This document shows, piece by piece, positions 36,118-45,546 of a stretch of 64,000 nucleotides of DNA. Under the pieces are notes generated by a model. That model was not told the DNA's origin. It searched no databases and worked only from the letters and a program-made list of their open reading frames with translations. A program made the position numbers and the translations under genes. Source of the DNA: an uncultured Neomegalonema sp. (GTDB taxonomy: Bacteria; Pseudomonadota; Alphaproteobacteria; Rhodobacterales; Rhodobacteraceae); the NCBI GenBank assembly GCA_937995735.1, contig CALKIZ010000073.1, positions 1-64,000 on the forward strand, given 5' to 3'. Every line of letters begins with the position of its first letter. Position 1 is the stretch's first letter.

Positions 36118-37458
36118 TTGTCCTTTGATACCCTCGGCCTTGATGCGCTGATCCTGAAGACCCTGACTGAATCCGGCTACGAGAAACCCACCCCTATTCA
36201 AGCCAAAGCCATTCCCGCGATTCTCGCCGGACGTGATGTTGTCGGGCTTGCACAAACGGGGACAGGAAAGACGGCAGCTTTCACATTGCCTTTGATCCAG
36301 CGGCTCAACAAAAATCAAACGCATACAAGGCCCGGTTCAATCCGCGTGTTGATCGTATCGCCAACCCGCGAATTGGCAGCACAAATTCATGCATCCGTAC
36401 GGGCTTATTCCAAGGGGTTGAGCATTATCTCCGCCTGCGTCGTTGGCGGCGTTTCGATGCGCCAACAAAAGAACGCCCTCAAGCGCGGTCTCGATATATT
36501 GGTGGCAACGCCGGGACGCTTGCTCGATTTGGCAGATCAGAACTGCTTGCGGTTCGATGATGTCGAGACGCTGATCCTCGATGAAGCGGATCAGATGCTT
36601 GATATTGGTTTCTTGCCTGCGATCAAACGGATCATCTCGGCCTGCCCCAAGACGCGGCAAACGTTGTTATTCTCAGCGACGATGCCCAAAGAAATCAAGG
36701 CTCTGTCCGCACAGCACTTGCACAACCCGGAAGAAATCGCTGTTGCTCCGGTCTCGAAGACCGCCGATAAGATCGAACAAGGGGTCATGCATGTGACCTC
36801 GGACAATAAAATCCCCGCGATTATTGCCTTGGTCAAAAAGCATAGTGACAAGCAAGTTATCGTCTTTACCCGAACCAAACGCGGGGCCGACCGGGTTGTG
36901 CGCCGCCTTGAAGGGTCAAATCTTGCGGCAGCAGCCATTCACGGCAACAAATCACAGAACCAGCGTGAACGGGCGCTGGATGCATTTCGTGCCGGCAAAT
37001 GCCCTGTTCTGGTCGCGACCGATATTGCCGCGCGCGGCATCGACGTGCCGGGGATCGGCCTTGTCATCAATTTCGAGCTACCGAACGTACCGGAAGTCTA
37101 CGTTCACCGCATTGGCAGGACAGCGCGGGCAGAACGGGACGGGTTGGCTATCAGTTTTTGCGAGCCGGATGAGCAATTTTACCTGCGTGATATTCAAAGG
37201 CTCATAAAACTCGATATCCCTGTTCTACCGACGCCTGAAGGCGTTGAGGGATTGAAGACTCCAAACCTCGAAAATGCCCGCAAACCAAAAGTTGTTCAAC
37301 AACAACGCCCACCGCGCCGGGATCGTCCGGCAAAACCCGCTCAGGGCAAACCGAGACCGGCGAAAAAACGAGCCGATGGCGGTCCCGCAAAACCGGCTGG
37401 CGCAAAACCGAACCGCCGCCGTCCCAACCGGAATAAATCTCCGGCAAAGGCTGGTTGA
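36118..37458 (+). CDS. DEAD-box RNA helicase, RhlE type
   Basis: A 446-residue ATP-dependent RNA helicase acting in ribosome assembly or mRNA decay, often cold-induced. It starts with TTG at 36118 (MSFDTLGLDALIL), with AAAAGAGA at the right distance; there is no ATG near the conserved N-terminus. Motifs in order: Q motif PTPIQAKAIP, AQTGTGKT, PTRELAAQ, TPGRLLDL, LDEADQMLD, SAT, then RGIDVPG and HRIGRTAR. After ~residue 385 comes a basic, Pro/Lys/Arg-rich tail (RPPRRDRPAKPAQGKPRP) that probably binds RNA. It is followed by a ridA-family gene. Confidence 0.95.
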   Translation: MSFDTLGLDALILKTLTESGYEKPTPIQAKAIPAILAGRDVVGLAQTGTGKTAAFTLPLIQRLNKNQTHTRPGSIRVLIVSPTRELAAQIHASVRAYSKGLSIISACVVGGVSMRQQKNALKRGLDILVATPGRLLDLADQNCLRFDDVETLILDEADQMLDIGFLPAIKRIISACPKTRQTLLFSATMPKEIKALSAQHLHNPEEIAVAPVSKTADKIEQGVMHVTSDNKIPAIIALVKKHSDKQVIVFTRTKRGADRVVRRLEGSNLAAAAIHGNKSQNQRERALDAFRAGKCPVLVATDIAARGIDVPGIGLVINFELPNVPEVYVHRIGRTARAERDGLAISFCEPDEQFYLRDIQRLIKLDIPVLPTPEGVEGLKTPNLENARKPKVVQQQRPPRRDRPAKPAQGKPRPAKKRADGGPAKPAGAKPNRRRPNRNKSPAKAG

Positions 37459-37513
37459 CACGAGACGGCATAGGACATTTTAAAAATCCACAGATTTATT
37501 GGAGAACCAAACA

Positions 37514-37852
37514 ATGATAGAGCGCATAAACACGTCAAAGCGTATGAGCGAAATCGTCAAACATAACGGGACGGTCTACCTCGCTGGCCAAGTCGGTGAG
37601 GGCGCAACTGTCGCGGAGCAAACCCGCGATTGCCTCGCTAGCGTCGATGCTTTGTTGGCCGAAGCGGGAACATCGAAGGAGAATCTGCTACAGGCAATCA
37701 TCTGGCTTGATGATATGGCAGATTTTCAGGAGATGAACGACGTCTGGGATGCTTGGGTTCCTGAAGGCCACGCGCCTGCCCGTGCTTGCGGCGACGCAAA
37801 GCTCGCCGCTCCCAAGTTCAAGGTCGAGATTACGGTGATTGCTGCTTACTGA
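37514..37852 (+). CDS. RidA/YjgF-family protein
   Basis: A 112-residue protein of the Rid superfamily; RidA proper deaminates reactive enamine/imine intermediates. The ATG at 37514 has GGAGAA upstream, which is why a TTG 15 bases earlier (inside that Shine-Dalgarno) is rejected. NGTVYLAGQVGEG and the C-terminal ARACGDAKLAAPKFKVEI contain the conserved Arg that binds the substrate carboxylate. The rest is closer to the Rid1-7 side branches than to canonical RidA, so the activity is uncertain. It lies just upstream of leuB. Confidence 0.88.
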   Translation: MIERINTSKRMSEIVKHNGTVYLAGQVGEGATVAEQTRDCLASVDALLAEAGTSKENLLQAIIWLDDMADFQEMNDVWDAWVPEGHAPARACGDAKLAAPKFKVEITVIAAY

Positions 37853-37948
37853 AAGTAACGTACGAACTGGTTTGCGCTGCCGCTTTACCCGCGTGGCGCA
37901 ATCCGTTAATCCTGCGCCAAATTTCAATGCTTTTCGGAGACTCGCGCA

Positions 37949-39055
37949 ATGTCAAACGCCCCTACCATGCTTATTCTTCCCGGTGACGGGATCGGCGCTG
38001 AAGTGATGGTCGAGGTACAGCGCGTAGTCGATTGGGTTTCCGGCGCATCCGGCAGGCCGTTTACGACTGAGACTGATCTGGTTGGCGGCGCGGCCATTGA
38101 TGCCCATGGCAAGCCCCTGCACGACGATACGATGAAAAAAGCATTCGATTTCGATTCGGTGCTGCTCGGCGCTGTTGGTGGACCGAAATGGGATAACCTC
38201 GACTTTTCAATCAAACCTGAGCGCGGCTTGCTGCGTTTGCGGAAAGAAATGGAATTGTTCGCTAATTTGCGCCCCGCGATGTGTTTTGACGCCTTGGCGG
38301 ATGCATCGTCGCTGAAGCGTGAATTGGTCGCGGGTCTCGATATTATGATCGTGCGCGAGCTGACCGGCGGCACGTATTTCGGCGAACCACGCGGGATCAG
38401 CGACTTACCGAATGGTGAGCGTCGCGGCGTTAATACGCAGGTCTATGACACGCATGAGATCATCCGCGTTGCCCGTGCCGCGTTCGAGTTGGCGCAAAAG
38501 CGTGGTAGCAGGCTTTGTTCCGTTGAAAAAGCCAATGTCATGGAATCTGGCGTCTTATGGCGCGAAGAGGTGACGAAGCTCGCTTCTGATTATCCTGATG
38601 TGGAACTCAGCCACATGTATGCCGATAACTGCGCAATGCAGTTGGTGCGTCAGCCGAAACAGTTTGATGTGATCGTCACTGACAACCTGTTCGGCGATCT
38701 GCTGTCGGATTGCGCAGCCATGCTGACAGGCTCGCTGGGCATGTTGCCATCGGCTTCGCTGGGCGCAGAAGACGAAAACGGAAAGCGCAAAGCAATGTAC
38801 GAACCGGTACACGGCTCTGCCCCTGATATTGCCGGACAAGGCAAAGCCAATCCGATTGCTTGTATCCTCAGTTATGCAATGGCGCTGCGCTATAGCTATG
38901 ACATGCCCGATGCAGCGGATGCTGTTGAGAAAGCTGTCGAAGATGTTCTCGCTGAAGGCTATCGCACCGGCGACATCATGCAAGATGGTATGAAACTGGT
39001 GGGTACGACCGAAATGGGCGACACGATTATTGCAAAGCTGAAGAAGGCTGCATAA
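37949..39055 (+). CDS. leuB: 3-isopropylmalate dehydrogenase
   Basis: LeuB oxidatively decarboxylates 3-isopropylmalate with NAD+ in leucine synthesis. It has 368 residues. [14 protein letters not shown] at the N-terminus, [11 protein letters not shown], the substrate Arg cluster around [27 protein letters not shown], and the metal/NAD region [20 protein letters not shown] (cited by its [10 protein letters not shown] core) are all standard. GGAG precedes the ATG. The stop overlaps the carbonic anhydrase start (TAATG). leuC and leuD are not in this window. Confidence 0.97.
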   Translation: MSNAPTMLILPGDGIGAEVMVEVQRVVDWVSGASGRPFTTETDLVGGAAIDAHGKPLHDDTMKKAFDFDSVLLGAVGGPKWDNLDFSIKPERGLLRLRKEMELFANLRPAMCFDALADASSLKRELVAGLDIMIVRELTGGTYFGEPRGISDLPNGERRGVNTQVYDTHEIIRVARAAFELAQKRGSRLCSVEKANVMESGVLWREEVTKLASDYPDVELSHMYADNCAMQLVRQPKQFDVIVTDNLFGDLLSDCAAMLTGSLGMLPSASLGAEDENGKRKAMYEPVHGSAPDIAGQGKANPIACILSYAMALRYSYDMPDAADAVEKAVEDVLAEGYRTGDIMQDGMKLVGTTEMGDTIIAKLKKAA

Positions 39056-39708
39056 TGACCAAAGCCATTCGTTCTCTCCCAAAGTATTTGATCGACCGTT
39101 ACAAGGGTTGGCGCGCTAATACCTATGATGAAAATCGTGCTTGGTATCAAAAGCTGGCAACCGAAGGACAAAGGCCGCGCGCCATGGTCATCGGATGCTG
39201 TGACAGCCGTGTCGATGCAATCTCGCTGTTCGGTGCGGAACCGGGTGAGCTGTTCATGCTCCGCAACGTGGCAAATCTGGCGCCGCCCTATAAGCCTTCG
39301 CATGAGCATCACGGCACATCAGCCGCGATTGAATTCGCTATTACCGGCCTCGGCATCACCAATTTGATCGTTCTGGGTCATGCTCAATGCGGCGGCGTCA
39401 AAGCGTTCGTCGAAATGAAAGATGACCCTGACCGCAGCGAGCTTGGCGGCGAGTTTATCGGCGCATGGATGAAATCGCTTGATCCGACGTATGATCGTGT
39501 GCCGCAAGGCGGTGATCCCGAAGCGCGCCTCCGGGCTTTCGAGCAGGCGGGTGTGGTTGTCTCGATGGAAAATTTGATGACATTCCCGTTCATTCAAAAG
39601 GCCGTCGAAGAAGAAAAACTTGTCCTGCATGGCGCGTGGTTCGACATCGCCTCGGGAACACTACATCATTACGATCCAGAGAGCGGCGAGTTCCACCCGA
39701 TAGGATAA
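39055..39708 (+). CDS. Beta-class carbonic anhydrase
   Basis: Interconverts CO2 and bicarbonate in the cytoplasm. It has 217 residues. Zinc ligands are C48, H109 and C112 (GCCDSR and LGHAQCGG), with the catalytic D50-R52 dyad in CCDSR. HEHHGTSAAIEFA holds the conserved helix before the second ligand pair. The ATG overlaps the leuB stop by one base, so it is translationally coupled, although a metabolic link (bicarbonate for biosynthesis) is only a guess. Confidence 0.95.
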   Translation: MTKAIRSLPKYLIDRYKGWRANTYDENRAWYQKLATEGQRPRAMVIGCCDSRVDAISLFGAEPGELFMLRNVANLAPPYKPSHEHHGTSAAIEFAITGLGITNLIVLGHAQCGGVKAFVEMKDDPDRSELGGEFIGAWMKSLDPTYDRVPQGGDPEARLRAFEQAGVVVSMENLMTFPFIQKAVEEEKLVLHGAWFDIASGTLHHYDPESGEFHPIG

Positions 39709-39763
39709 CAACCGCTCCATCAGCGTGTGGGCCTTGCATGGCCCACGTAAATTTGGAGGGGCT

Positions 39764-41497
39764 ATGCGCATTTCTACACTGGCAATTTTGGGATGCTTGG
39801 CGACGCCTGCACTGGCGCAGGAAGCTGTTCAGCCCGAGAACACATTCTCAATCGCAAAGACTGAATTGGTCGAGGCCCATGATTTTATGGTTGCCGCCGC
39901 CAATCCGCTGGCAACCAAAGCCGGGTATGACATTCTCGCTAAAGGTGGCACGGCGGCAGATGCGCTGGTTGCGGTGCAGATGATGCTGAACCTTGTCGAG
40001 CCACAAAGTTCCGGCATCGGCGGAGGGGCTTTTCTTGTTTATTGGGATGCGAAGACGAAAAAGCTAACAACGCTGGATGGCCGTGAAACCGCGCCGCAAT
40101 CCGCCACACCGGACTATTGGCTCGGCGAAGACGGCAAGCCTGTCGGTTGGTGGGATGCTGTAAAAGGCGGTCGCTCAGTTGGTGTGCCGGGGACGCTGGC
40201 TTTGCTGGGCGAGGCGCATCAACGGTGGGGCAAACGCCCATGGGCCGAACCCATTCAACCGACGATCAAGCTGGCACAGAAAGGCTTTAAAATCTCACCG
40301 CGTCTTGCCGCCTCGATTGCCGGAGCAAGCAAACGCGGCTTGGCAGATTTCCCGGCGGCGCGGGAATATTTCTTTGATGAGAACCGAGCGCCGCTGACCG
40401 AAGGAACACTCCTGCGTAATCCTGCTTTTGCGGATACACTCGACAAGATCGCGCAATTTGGCCCGAAGACTTTCTACACGGGCGCGATAGCCGCAGATAT
40501 TGTGGCGGCGGTGAAGACCAAAACGAATGCGGGTGAGCTGACCCTCAATGATCTCGCTTCCTATAAAGTCATCGAGCGTGCACCGGTCTGTGCACCCTAT
40601 CGCGGGTATGATGTTTGCGGAATGGGTCCGCCCTCTTCCGGTGCATTGACTGTCGGGCAAATACTGATGCTGCTGGAGCATTTCAACATGCCCGGTCTAT
40701 CGCCCTCAACGGGCCGCGAGGCCGAAGGCCGGCATTTGTTTATCGAAGCCGCAAAGCTCGCCTATGCGGACCGCGCGCTTTATATGGCCGACAGCGATTT
40801 TGTGAGCGTCCCGACGCGCGGGTTGCTCGATCCCGCTTATATGACCGCGCGGGCGCAAGGCATTAATCCGCTGACCGTGATGGAAAAAGGGACGGCAGGA
40901 AATCCGCCTTGGCGCGAGGCAAGCCTGCGCGCGCCGGATACTGATCCCGAACGTCCCGGCACATCGCATATTGTTGTGCGCGACAGCTACGGCAATGCGG
41001 CCTCAATGACCACGACCATCGAAACCGGATTTGGTAGCCGCGTAATGGTCGGTGGTTTTTTGCTTAACAATGAACTGACTGATTTTTCGCGTGCGCCCAG
41101 TGCTAATGGCCGTCCGGTCGAGAACCGCGTTGAAGGCGGCAAGCGACCCCGATCATCAATGGCCCCTACCATTGTGATGAAAGACAATGCGCCATACCTA
41201 CTGATCGGATCACCCGGTGGATCGCGGATCATCAATTATGTTGCCGAAAGTCTCGTTGCGATTTTGGATTGGCAGATGGACCCGGCGACCGCTTTTTCAT
41301 TACCCCACATCGCAAACCGCAATGGCCCGACGGATGTTGAAATCGGCGGGGAAAGTCAGGCCGCCGCATTGGAAGCGCTGGGCCATGAAGTGAACGTGCG
41401 CGACCTGAATTCCGGTCTGCATGGTATTCTCATCAAGAATGGAAAACTGATTGGCGCCGCCGACCCAAGGCGTGAAGGCAAGGCAATGGGAAAATGA
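39764..41497 (+). CDS. ggt: Gamma-glutamyltransferase (Ntn hydrolase, secreted)
   Basis: Ggt cleaves or transfers the gamma-glutamyl group of glutathione in the periplasm. The ATG at 39764 starts a signal peptide (MRISTLAILGCLATPALAQ) and has TGGAGGGG upstream; the frame opens 39 bases earlier but without these. It has 577 residues. The autocleavage nucleophile is T400 in PGTSHIVV (family TTH, here TSH). GSPGGSRIIN near 470 is the conserved oxyanion/glutamate loop. The precursor should split into large and small subunits at T400. Confidence 0.94.
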   Translation: MRISTLAILGCLATPALAQEAVQPENTFSIAKTELVEAHDFMVAAANPLATKAGYDILAKGGTAADALVAVQMMLNLVEPQSSGIGGGAFLVYWDAKTKKLTTLDGRETAPQSATPDYWLGEDGKPVGWWDAVKGGRSVGVPGTLALLGEAHQRWGKRPWAEPIQPTIKLAQKGFKISPRLAASIAGASKRGLADFPAAREYFFDENRAPLTEGTLLRNPAFADTLDKIAQFGPKTFYTGAIAADIVAAVKTKTNAGELTLNDLASYKVIERAPVCAPYRGYDVCGMGPPSSGALTVGQILMLLEHFNMPGLSPSTGREAEGRHLFIEAAKLAYADRALYMADSDFVSVPTRGLLDPAYMTARAQGINPLTVMEKGTAGNPPWREASLRAPDTDPERPGTSHIVVRDSYGNAASMTTTIETGFGSRVMVGGFLLNNELTDFSRAPSANGRPVENRVEGGKRPRSSMAPTIVMKDNAPYLLIGSPGGSRIINYVAESLVAILDWQMDPATAFSLPHIANRNGPTDVEIGGESQAAALEALGHEVNVRDLNSGLHGILIKNGKLIGAADPRREGKAMGK

Positions 41498-41514
41498 CCG
41501 CGTGACCTGTCATT

Positions 41515-42411
41515 ATGGGTGAGCTGATCGTCTCGCTCGCAGGCACGCCGCGCGGCGATGCTCTCGCGTTGGCACTCGTTATGCTTTCGGCATTGGCTCA
41601 TGCGATATTCGGAGCCATTAATAAGGGCGGCGTCGATCCGTTTTTGAACCGGGGCGCAATCAATATTTGCTACGCTTTGATGATGCTGCCTTTCGCATTG
41701 TTCGTTGTTCCGTGGCCGACGCCGTGGATATGGGCATTACTGTTTGTCAGTTACCTGATCCATATTCTGTATGAATATTTGCAAGCCTCCGCGTTCTCCA
41801 AAGGCGATTTTACCATCGTGTATCCGATTGCGCGCGGCACGGGACCGATGGTGACAATGCTGTTTGCTTTATTCGTATTTCAAGAACGGTTCTCGGTCTG
41901 GCAATGGATCGGAGGGCTAGGCTTATCGGCATCAATCATTGGATTGGCCTTGGTCAATATTCGCCGCGCACATCACCTGCCTAACCTTCGCGGCGCGATT
42001 ATCGCGGCGCTGGCAACGGGGTTTATGGTGGCGGTCTATACGACGCTTGATGCTTATGGCATCCGGCAAAGCGCGGACCCGTTTACATTTATAGTTTGGT
42101 TTTTCACTCTTGGGGGCGTTGGCTTTCCTCTGATCGCCGCCGCGAGATGGCGCAGCCTAGAGGTCAAACCAGCCCTGCCCGACATCGCTGTACGCGGTTT
42201 GGTAGGCGGGATCTTTGCTTTGCTGAGTTTTGGCGCGGTGATGCTCGCCACCCGTCTTGGCAGTGTCGGCGAAGCGGCTGCTTTACGGGAAACTTCCATT
42301 ATCTTTGCGACAATCATCGGTGTTTTGATTTTTCGAGAAAAGATCGACGCGGCCCGCATCGCCTTAATCATAGGGATTGCTGCGGGAGCCGTTCTTGTTG
42401 AACTTGGGTAG
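41515..42411 (+). CDS. EamA-family (DMT) transporter
   Basis: A 298-residue inner-membrane protein with about ten helices in two EamA-type halves. The conserved AR.....PIA/IARGTGPM feature after helix 4 and the final REKIDAARIALIIGIAAGAVLVE pattern (REK...) are typical of metabolite exporters of this superfamily. The substrate is unknown. It starts 17 bases after ggt and may be co-transcribed with it, which would suit export or uptake of amino acids or thiols, but this is inference. Confidence 0.88.
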   Translation: MGELIVSLAGTPRGDALALALVMLSALAHAIFGAINKGGVDPFLNRGAINICYALMMLPFALFVVPWPTPWIWALLFVSYLIHILYEYLQASAFSKGDFTIVYPIARGTGPMVTMLFALFVFQERFSVWQWIGGLGLSASIIGLALVNIRRAHHLPNLRGAIIAALATGFMVAVYTTLDAYGIRQSADPFTFIVWFFTLGGVGFPLIAAARWRSLEVKPALPDIAVRGLVGGIFALLSFGAVMLATRLGSVGEAAALRETSIIFATIIGVLIFREKIDAARIALIIGIAAGAVLVELG

Positions 42412-42501
42412 ATTCGAGCGAAAGCTAATCCACCCGTTTTCATCCCTTGCACTGCTGAACATGACCTGCAAACTATCGACACGTATTGCAGGAGGATTAT
42501 A

Positions 42502-43251
42502 ATGGCTCAAGGACGTCTCGCAGGGAAAACCGCTTTCCTAACCGCTACCGGACAAGGGATCGGCCATTCAACGGCGCTGGCTTTTCACCGCGAAGGCGCG
42601 AAGGTCATTGCTACGGACGTCAATGCCGATCTGATGGAAAAACTCGCAGCGCAAGCGCCGGGCATTCAAACCGGCGTTCTGGATGCGCGGGATACAGATG
42701 CGGTCAGTAAAGCGGCTCAAGAGGCTGGCCCGGTCGATATTTTATTTAACTGCGCCGGTTTCGTGCATCACGGCAATATTCTGGAAACCGAAGAGAAAGA
42801 CTGGGATTTCAGCTATGATCTCAATGTCAAATCTCTTTGGCGGACGCTTCGTGCCTTTCTCCCCGGTATGATCGAGAATGGCGGCGGGTCGATTGTAAAT
42901 ATGTCTTCCGCCGCGCAAACGATCAAAGCCGCCCCAAACCGCGCTTGCTATTCATCGACCAAAGCGGCTGTGGCGGCTTTGACGAAATCAGTAGCCGTAG
43001 ATTTTGTGAAAGACGGTATCCGCTGTAACTGCATTTGTCCCGGCACTGTTCAGTCGCCATCCTTGGAAGACCGCATTCAAGCCATGCCTGGAACCTATGA
43101 TGAGAACCGCGCGGCTTTCGTTGCGCGGCAACCGATGGGGCGCATTGCTGAACCCGAAGAAATCGCGATGCTCGCCGTTTACTTGGCCTCGGATGAAAGC
43201 GGATTTACCACCGGAACCGAGAGCGTGATTGATGGCGGTTGGTCCCTATAA
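42502..43251 (+). CDS. SDR-family dehydrogenase, 3-hydroxybutyrate dehydrogenase type 2 (BDH2/DHRS6-like)
   Basis: A 249-residue NAD-dependent short-chain dehydrogenase. AGGAGG lies ideally before the ATG. The nucleotide-binding motif is TATGQGIG, the catalytic Tyr-Lys pair is in CYSSTKAAV, and the ending is IDGGWSL. The stretches NCAGFVHHGNILE, EEKDWDFS and IRCNCICPGTVQSPSLEDRIQA are strikingly like human DHRS6/BDH2 as I recall it, so cytosolic (R)-3-hydroxybutyrate or a related hydroxy acid is the likely substrate. It ends the plus-strand run and is convergent with the DUF1467 gene. Confidence 0.88.
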   Translation: MAQGRLAGKTAFLTATGQGIGHSTALAFHREGAKVIATDVNADLMEKLAAQAPGIQTGVLDARDTDAVSKAAQEAGPVDILFNCAGFVHHGNILETEEKDWDFSYDLNVKSLWRTLRAFLPGMIENGGGSIVNMSSAAQTIKAAPNRACYSSTKAAVAALTKSVAVDFVKDGIRCNCICPGTVQSPSLEDRIQAMPGTYDENRAAFVARQPMGRIAEPEEIAMLAVYLASDESGFTTGTESVIDGGWSL

Positions 43252-43254
43252 GGC

Positions 43255-43524
43255 TTATTCCAAACCGAATAAGCGATCCAAAGCACCCAATGTCAAAATG
43301 CGATCACTGACCAGATAGTAAATTAAGCCAGTGAATAAAGCCGAGATAATAGTGGCTCCAATGGCCTTGATTTTCAGATTTGCATTCGAGGGCGCTCCAG
43401 CCATTGCGCCCTTGGGAATGTCATCACCAGCCTCTTCCTGACTGCGAATACCGATGGGGAGTAAGCAGTAGAGCGCTATGAACCACGTCACGGAAAAGAC
43501 GACAAATGCAGAAACCCAATTCAT
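43255..43524 (-). CDS. DUF1467-family small membrane protein
   Basis: An 89-residue protein with two membrane helices (AFVVFSVTWFIALYCLLPIG and TIISALFTGLIYYLVSD). The link between them, LPIGIRSQEEAGDDIPKG followed by GAPSN, matches DUF1467 (P.G..sQ.e.G.....G...GAP). The function is unknown. It lies downstream of mce, an arrangement common in Rhodobacterales and relatives. Confidence 0.87.
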   Translation of the reverse strand: MNWVSAFVVFSVTWFIALYCLLPIGIRSQEEAGDDIPKGAMAGAPSNANLKIKAIGATIISALFTGLIYYLVSDRILTLGALDRLFGLE

Positions 43525-43582
43525 CGCTTTTCCAATCGTGATACTGACGCGCCGACATATTCTAAAGGAGCAGGCAAATCAT

Positions 43583-43987
43583 TCATGCCTGTTCCAGTTC
43601 GATCAAAGTGCCGTTGAAGTCTTTCGGATGTAGGAACAAAACCGGCTTGCCATGCGCGCCAATCTTTGGCTCTCCGGACCCAAGCACCCGCGCGCCCTCT
43701 TTGACGAGATGATCCCGCGCAACAATGATGTCATCAACCTCGTAACACAGATGATGAATCCCGCCCAATGGCGATTTATCGAGGAACCCCTGAATGGGTG
43801 AGCCTTCTCCCAAAGGTTCCAGAAATTCGATCTTGGTGTTGGGAAGTTCGACAAATACCACCGTCACGCCGTGGTCCGGTTCCGCCTGTGGCTCTCCGAC
43901 TTTGGCCCCCAAAGCATCGCGATATTGCGCGGATGCGGCGGCGAGATCAGGAACGGCAATGGCAACGTGGTTCAGGCGACCGATCAT
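43583..43987 (-). CDS. mce: Methylmalonyl-CoA epimerase
   Basis: Racemises (2R)/(2S)-methylmalonyl-CoA, linking propionyl-CoA carboxylation to methylmalonyl-CoA mutase. It has 134 residues and a vicinal-oxygen-chelate (glyoxalase) fold. Metal ligands appear as H7 in LNHVAIAV, the Glu of KIEFLEPLG, the His of GGIHHLCYEV and the C-terminal Glu of NGTLIELEQA. It is followed by the DUF1467 gene. The mutase and propionyl-CoA carboxylase are not in this window. Confidence 0.94.
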   Translation of the reverse strand: MIGRLNHVAIAVPDLAAASAQYRDALGAKVGEPQAEPDHGVTVVFVELPNTKIEFLEPLGEGSPIQGFLDKSPLGGIHHLCYEVDDIIVARDHLVKEGARVLGSGEPKIGAHGKPVLFLHPKDFNGTLIELEQA

Positions 43988-44086
43988 AGGGTAATATCTC
44001 TCAAGCAGTTACAGCATGTTGGGGAGGATATATGGCGGGCGCGCGTGATGGACAATAGGTCATTTCCGCCGCAGAAACCTCCATGC

Positions 44087-45523
44087 TCAAGCAGGGCTAC
44101 GCGGGTCAATCGGCCCTAAAGGTCCGCCGCAAGTTAGTTCCACAAACCTAGCGGCCTGTAGCAGAGAAGCCTCACCTCTCGGTTGGCCGATCAACTGTAC
44201 GCCCACCGGCAACCCGCGCGGGCCAAGGCCAACAGGGACGGACATCGCCGGTAAGCCCGTTGTCGTCGCCAGAAATGCGAACCGGAGCCAATCCATATAA
44301 CCGTCGAGCCTCTGGCCGCCAATCTCACGCACCCATTCTACAGATTGCAGATGCGGCATACACCCGACAACCGGCAAAGCCAGCACATCATATGTTTCGA
44401 ATAAACTCAACATTTCCGAGTATAGCTTTGAGCGACTAATTTGAGCGCGGCTTATGTCGTCCATTGTCATCGCCTCGCCAAGACTGGCATTTTCTTCCAG
44501 CGTTTCTTTAAAATGAGGACGCACCTCATCCGGTAGACAGCGCATTGCGGTCGCCCACATCATGCCGCGCAAGGCATGATATGTGTTTTCAAGAACCGAA
44601 ACATCAGGCGATGCCTCGTCCACAGTCGCTCCGTTCTTTTCAAGGCTCTGCATGACAGACGTGAGGTGATCCCGCATCTCGGTATCGACCGAGCCATACC
44701 CGCCAAGATCAGGAGAGAACGCGATGCGTGGGACGGCTTCGCTTGTTTTGACAACGTGCTGAAACGATATTTCAGGGGCGGGGAAAGAAATTGGAAAGCG
44801 CCGCTCATATCCGGCCATCGCATCAAGAAATAACGCACAATCCATGACAGAGCGCGCCATTGGTCCTTGCACGCCTTCGGTCATAAAGGCGGCATCCGGT
44901 GAGCTGCCCCCAGCCCTTCCCGGACTGGGGCGCAAGCCGACAATACCGCAATAAGCCGCCGGAGTGCGAAGTGATCCACCGTGGTCAGAGCCGTGACTCA
45001 GCCAGACCTCGCCGGTTGCCAGCGATGCTGCTGCCCCGCCTGATGATCCGCCCGCATTTAGGGCCGTGTTCCACGGATTGAGGGTTGGGCCGAAAACATC
45101 GTTGAATGTGTTTCCTCCGGCCCCGAATTCAGGCGTATTCGTTTTCCCGACGACAAGCCCGCCGCGTTCTTCAAGTCGTTCGACCAGCGGGTCACTGGCT
45201 TCAGGAATAAAACCCGCGAACCCTTTTGTGCCGAAAGTCGTCCGAACGCCTTTAACGGGCGTCAGGTCTTTGATCCCGATGGGCAAACCGCCCAGCCAAC
45301 CGGGGTGCTCGGCCATAGCGTGATCCAGATGGGAAGACGAGGTTTTGGCACGGTCCCAACACACAGTCGGCATGGCATTGATCTGCGGTTCTACGGCTTC
45401 AAAGCGCGCACGGGACGCATGAATCAACTCGTCAGGTGATACCTCGCGTTTTTTGAGAAGCTCGACAACTTCATGGGCTTCTAATTGGCAAAGCTGAGGA
45501 CCGCTGAAATTTTCATCCGCCAT
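44087..45523 (-). CDS. Amidase-signature-family amidase
   Basis: A 478-residue hydrolase of the amidase signature family. The Lys-Ser-Ser triad is visible: the Lys of GLPIGIKDLTPVKGVRTTFG (key part GIKDLTPV), then GGSSGGAAASLATG with the cis-Ser, and the nucleophile Ser in the following HGSDHGGSLRTPA stretch. There is no signal peptide. Substrate choice in this family cannot be read from sequence; GatA is unlikely because no gatC or gatB is next to it and the C-terminus (GLPVGVQLIGQPRGEASLL) is of the stand-alone type. It neighbours a thiolase gene. Confidence 0.9.
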   Translation of the reverse strand: MADENFSGPQLCQLEAHEVVELLKKREVSPDELIHASRARFEAVEPQINAMPTVCWDRAKTSSSHLDHAMAEHPGWLGGLPIGIKDLTPVKGVRTTFGTKGFAGFIPEASDPLVERLEERGGLVVGKTNTPEFGAGGNTFNDVFGPTLNPWNTALNAGGSSGGAAASLATGEVWLSHGSDHGGSLRTPAAYCGIVGLRPSPGRAGGSSPDAAFMTEGVQGPMARSVMDCALFLDAMAGYERRFPISFPAPEISFQHVVKTSEAVPRIAFSPDLGGYGSVDTEMRDHLTSVMQSLEKNGATVDEASPDVSVLENTYHALRGMMWATAMRCLPDEVRPHFKETLEENASLGEAMTMDDISRAQISRSKLYSEMLSLFETYDVLALPVVGCMPHLQSVEWVREIGGQRLDGYMDWLRFAFLATTTGLPAMSVPVGLGPRGLPVGVQLIGQPRGEASLLQAARFVELTCGGPLGPIDPRSPA

Positions 45524-45546
45524 AAATGTTATCCTGCCATCCTTCT

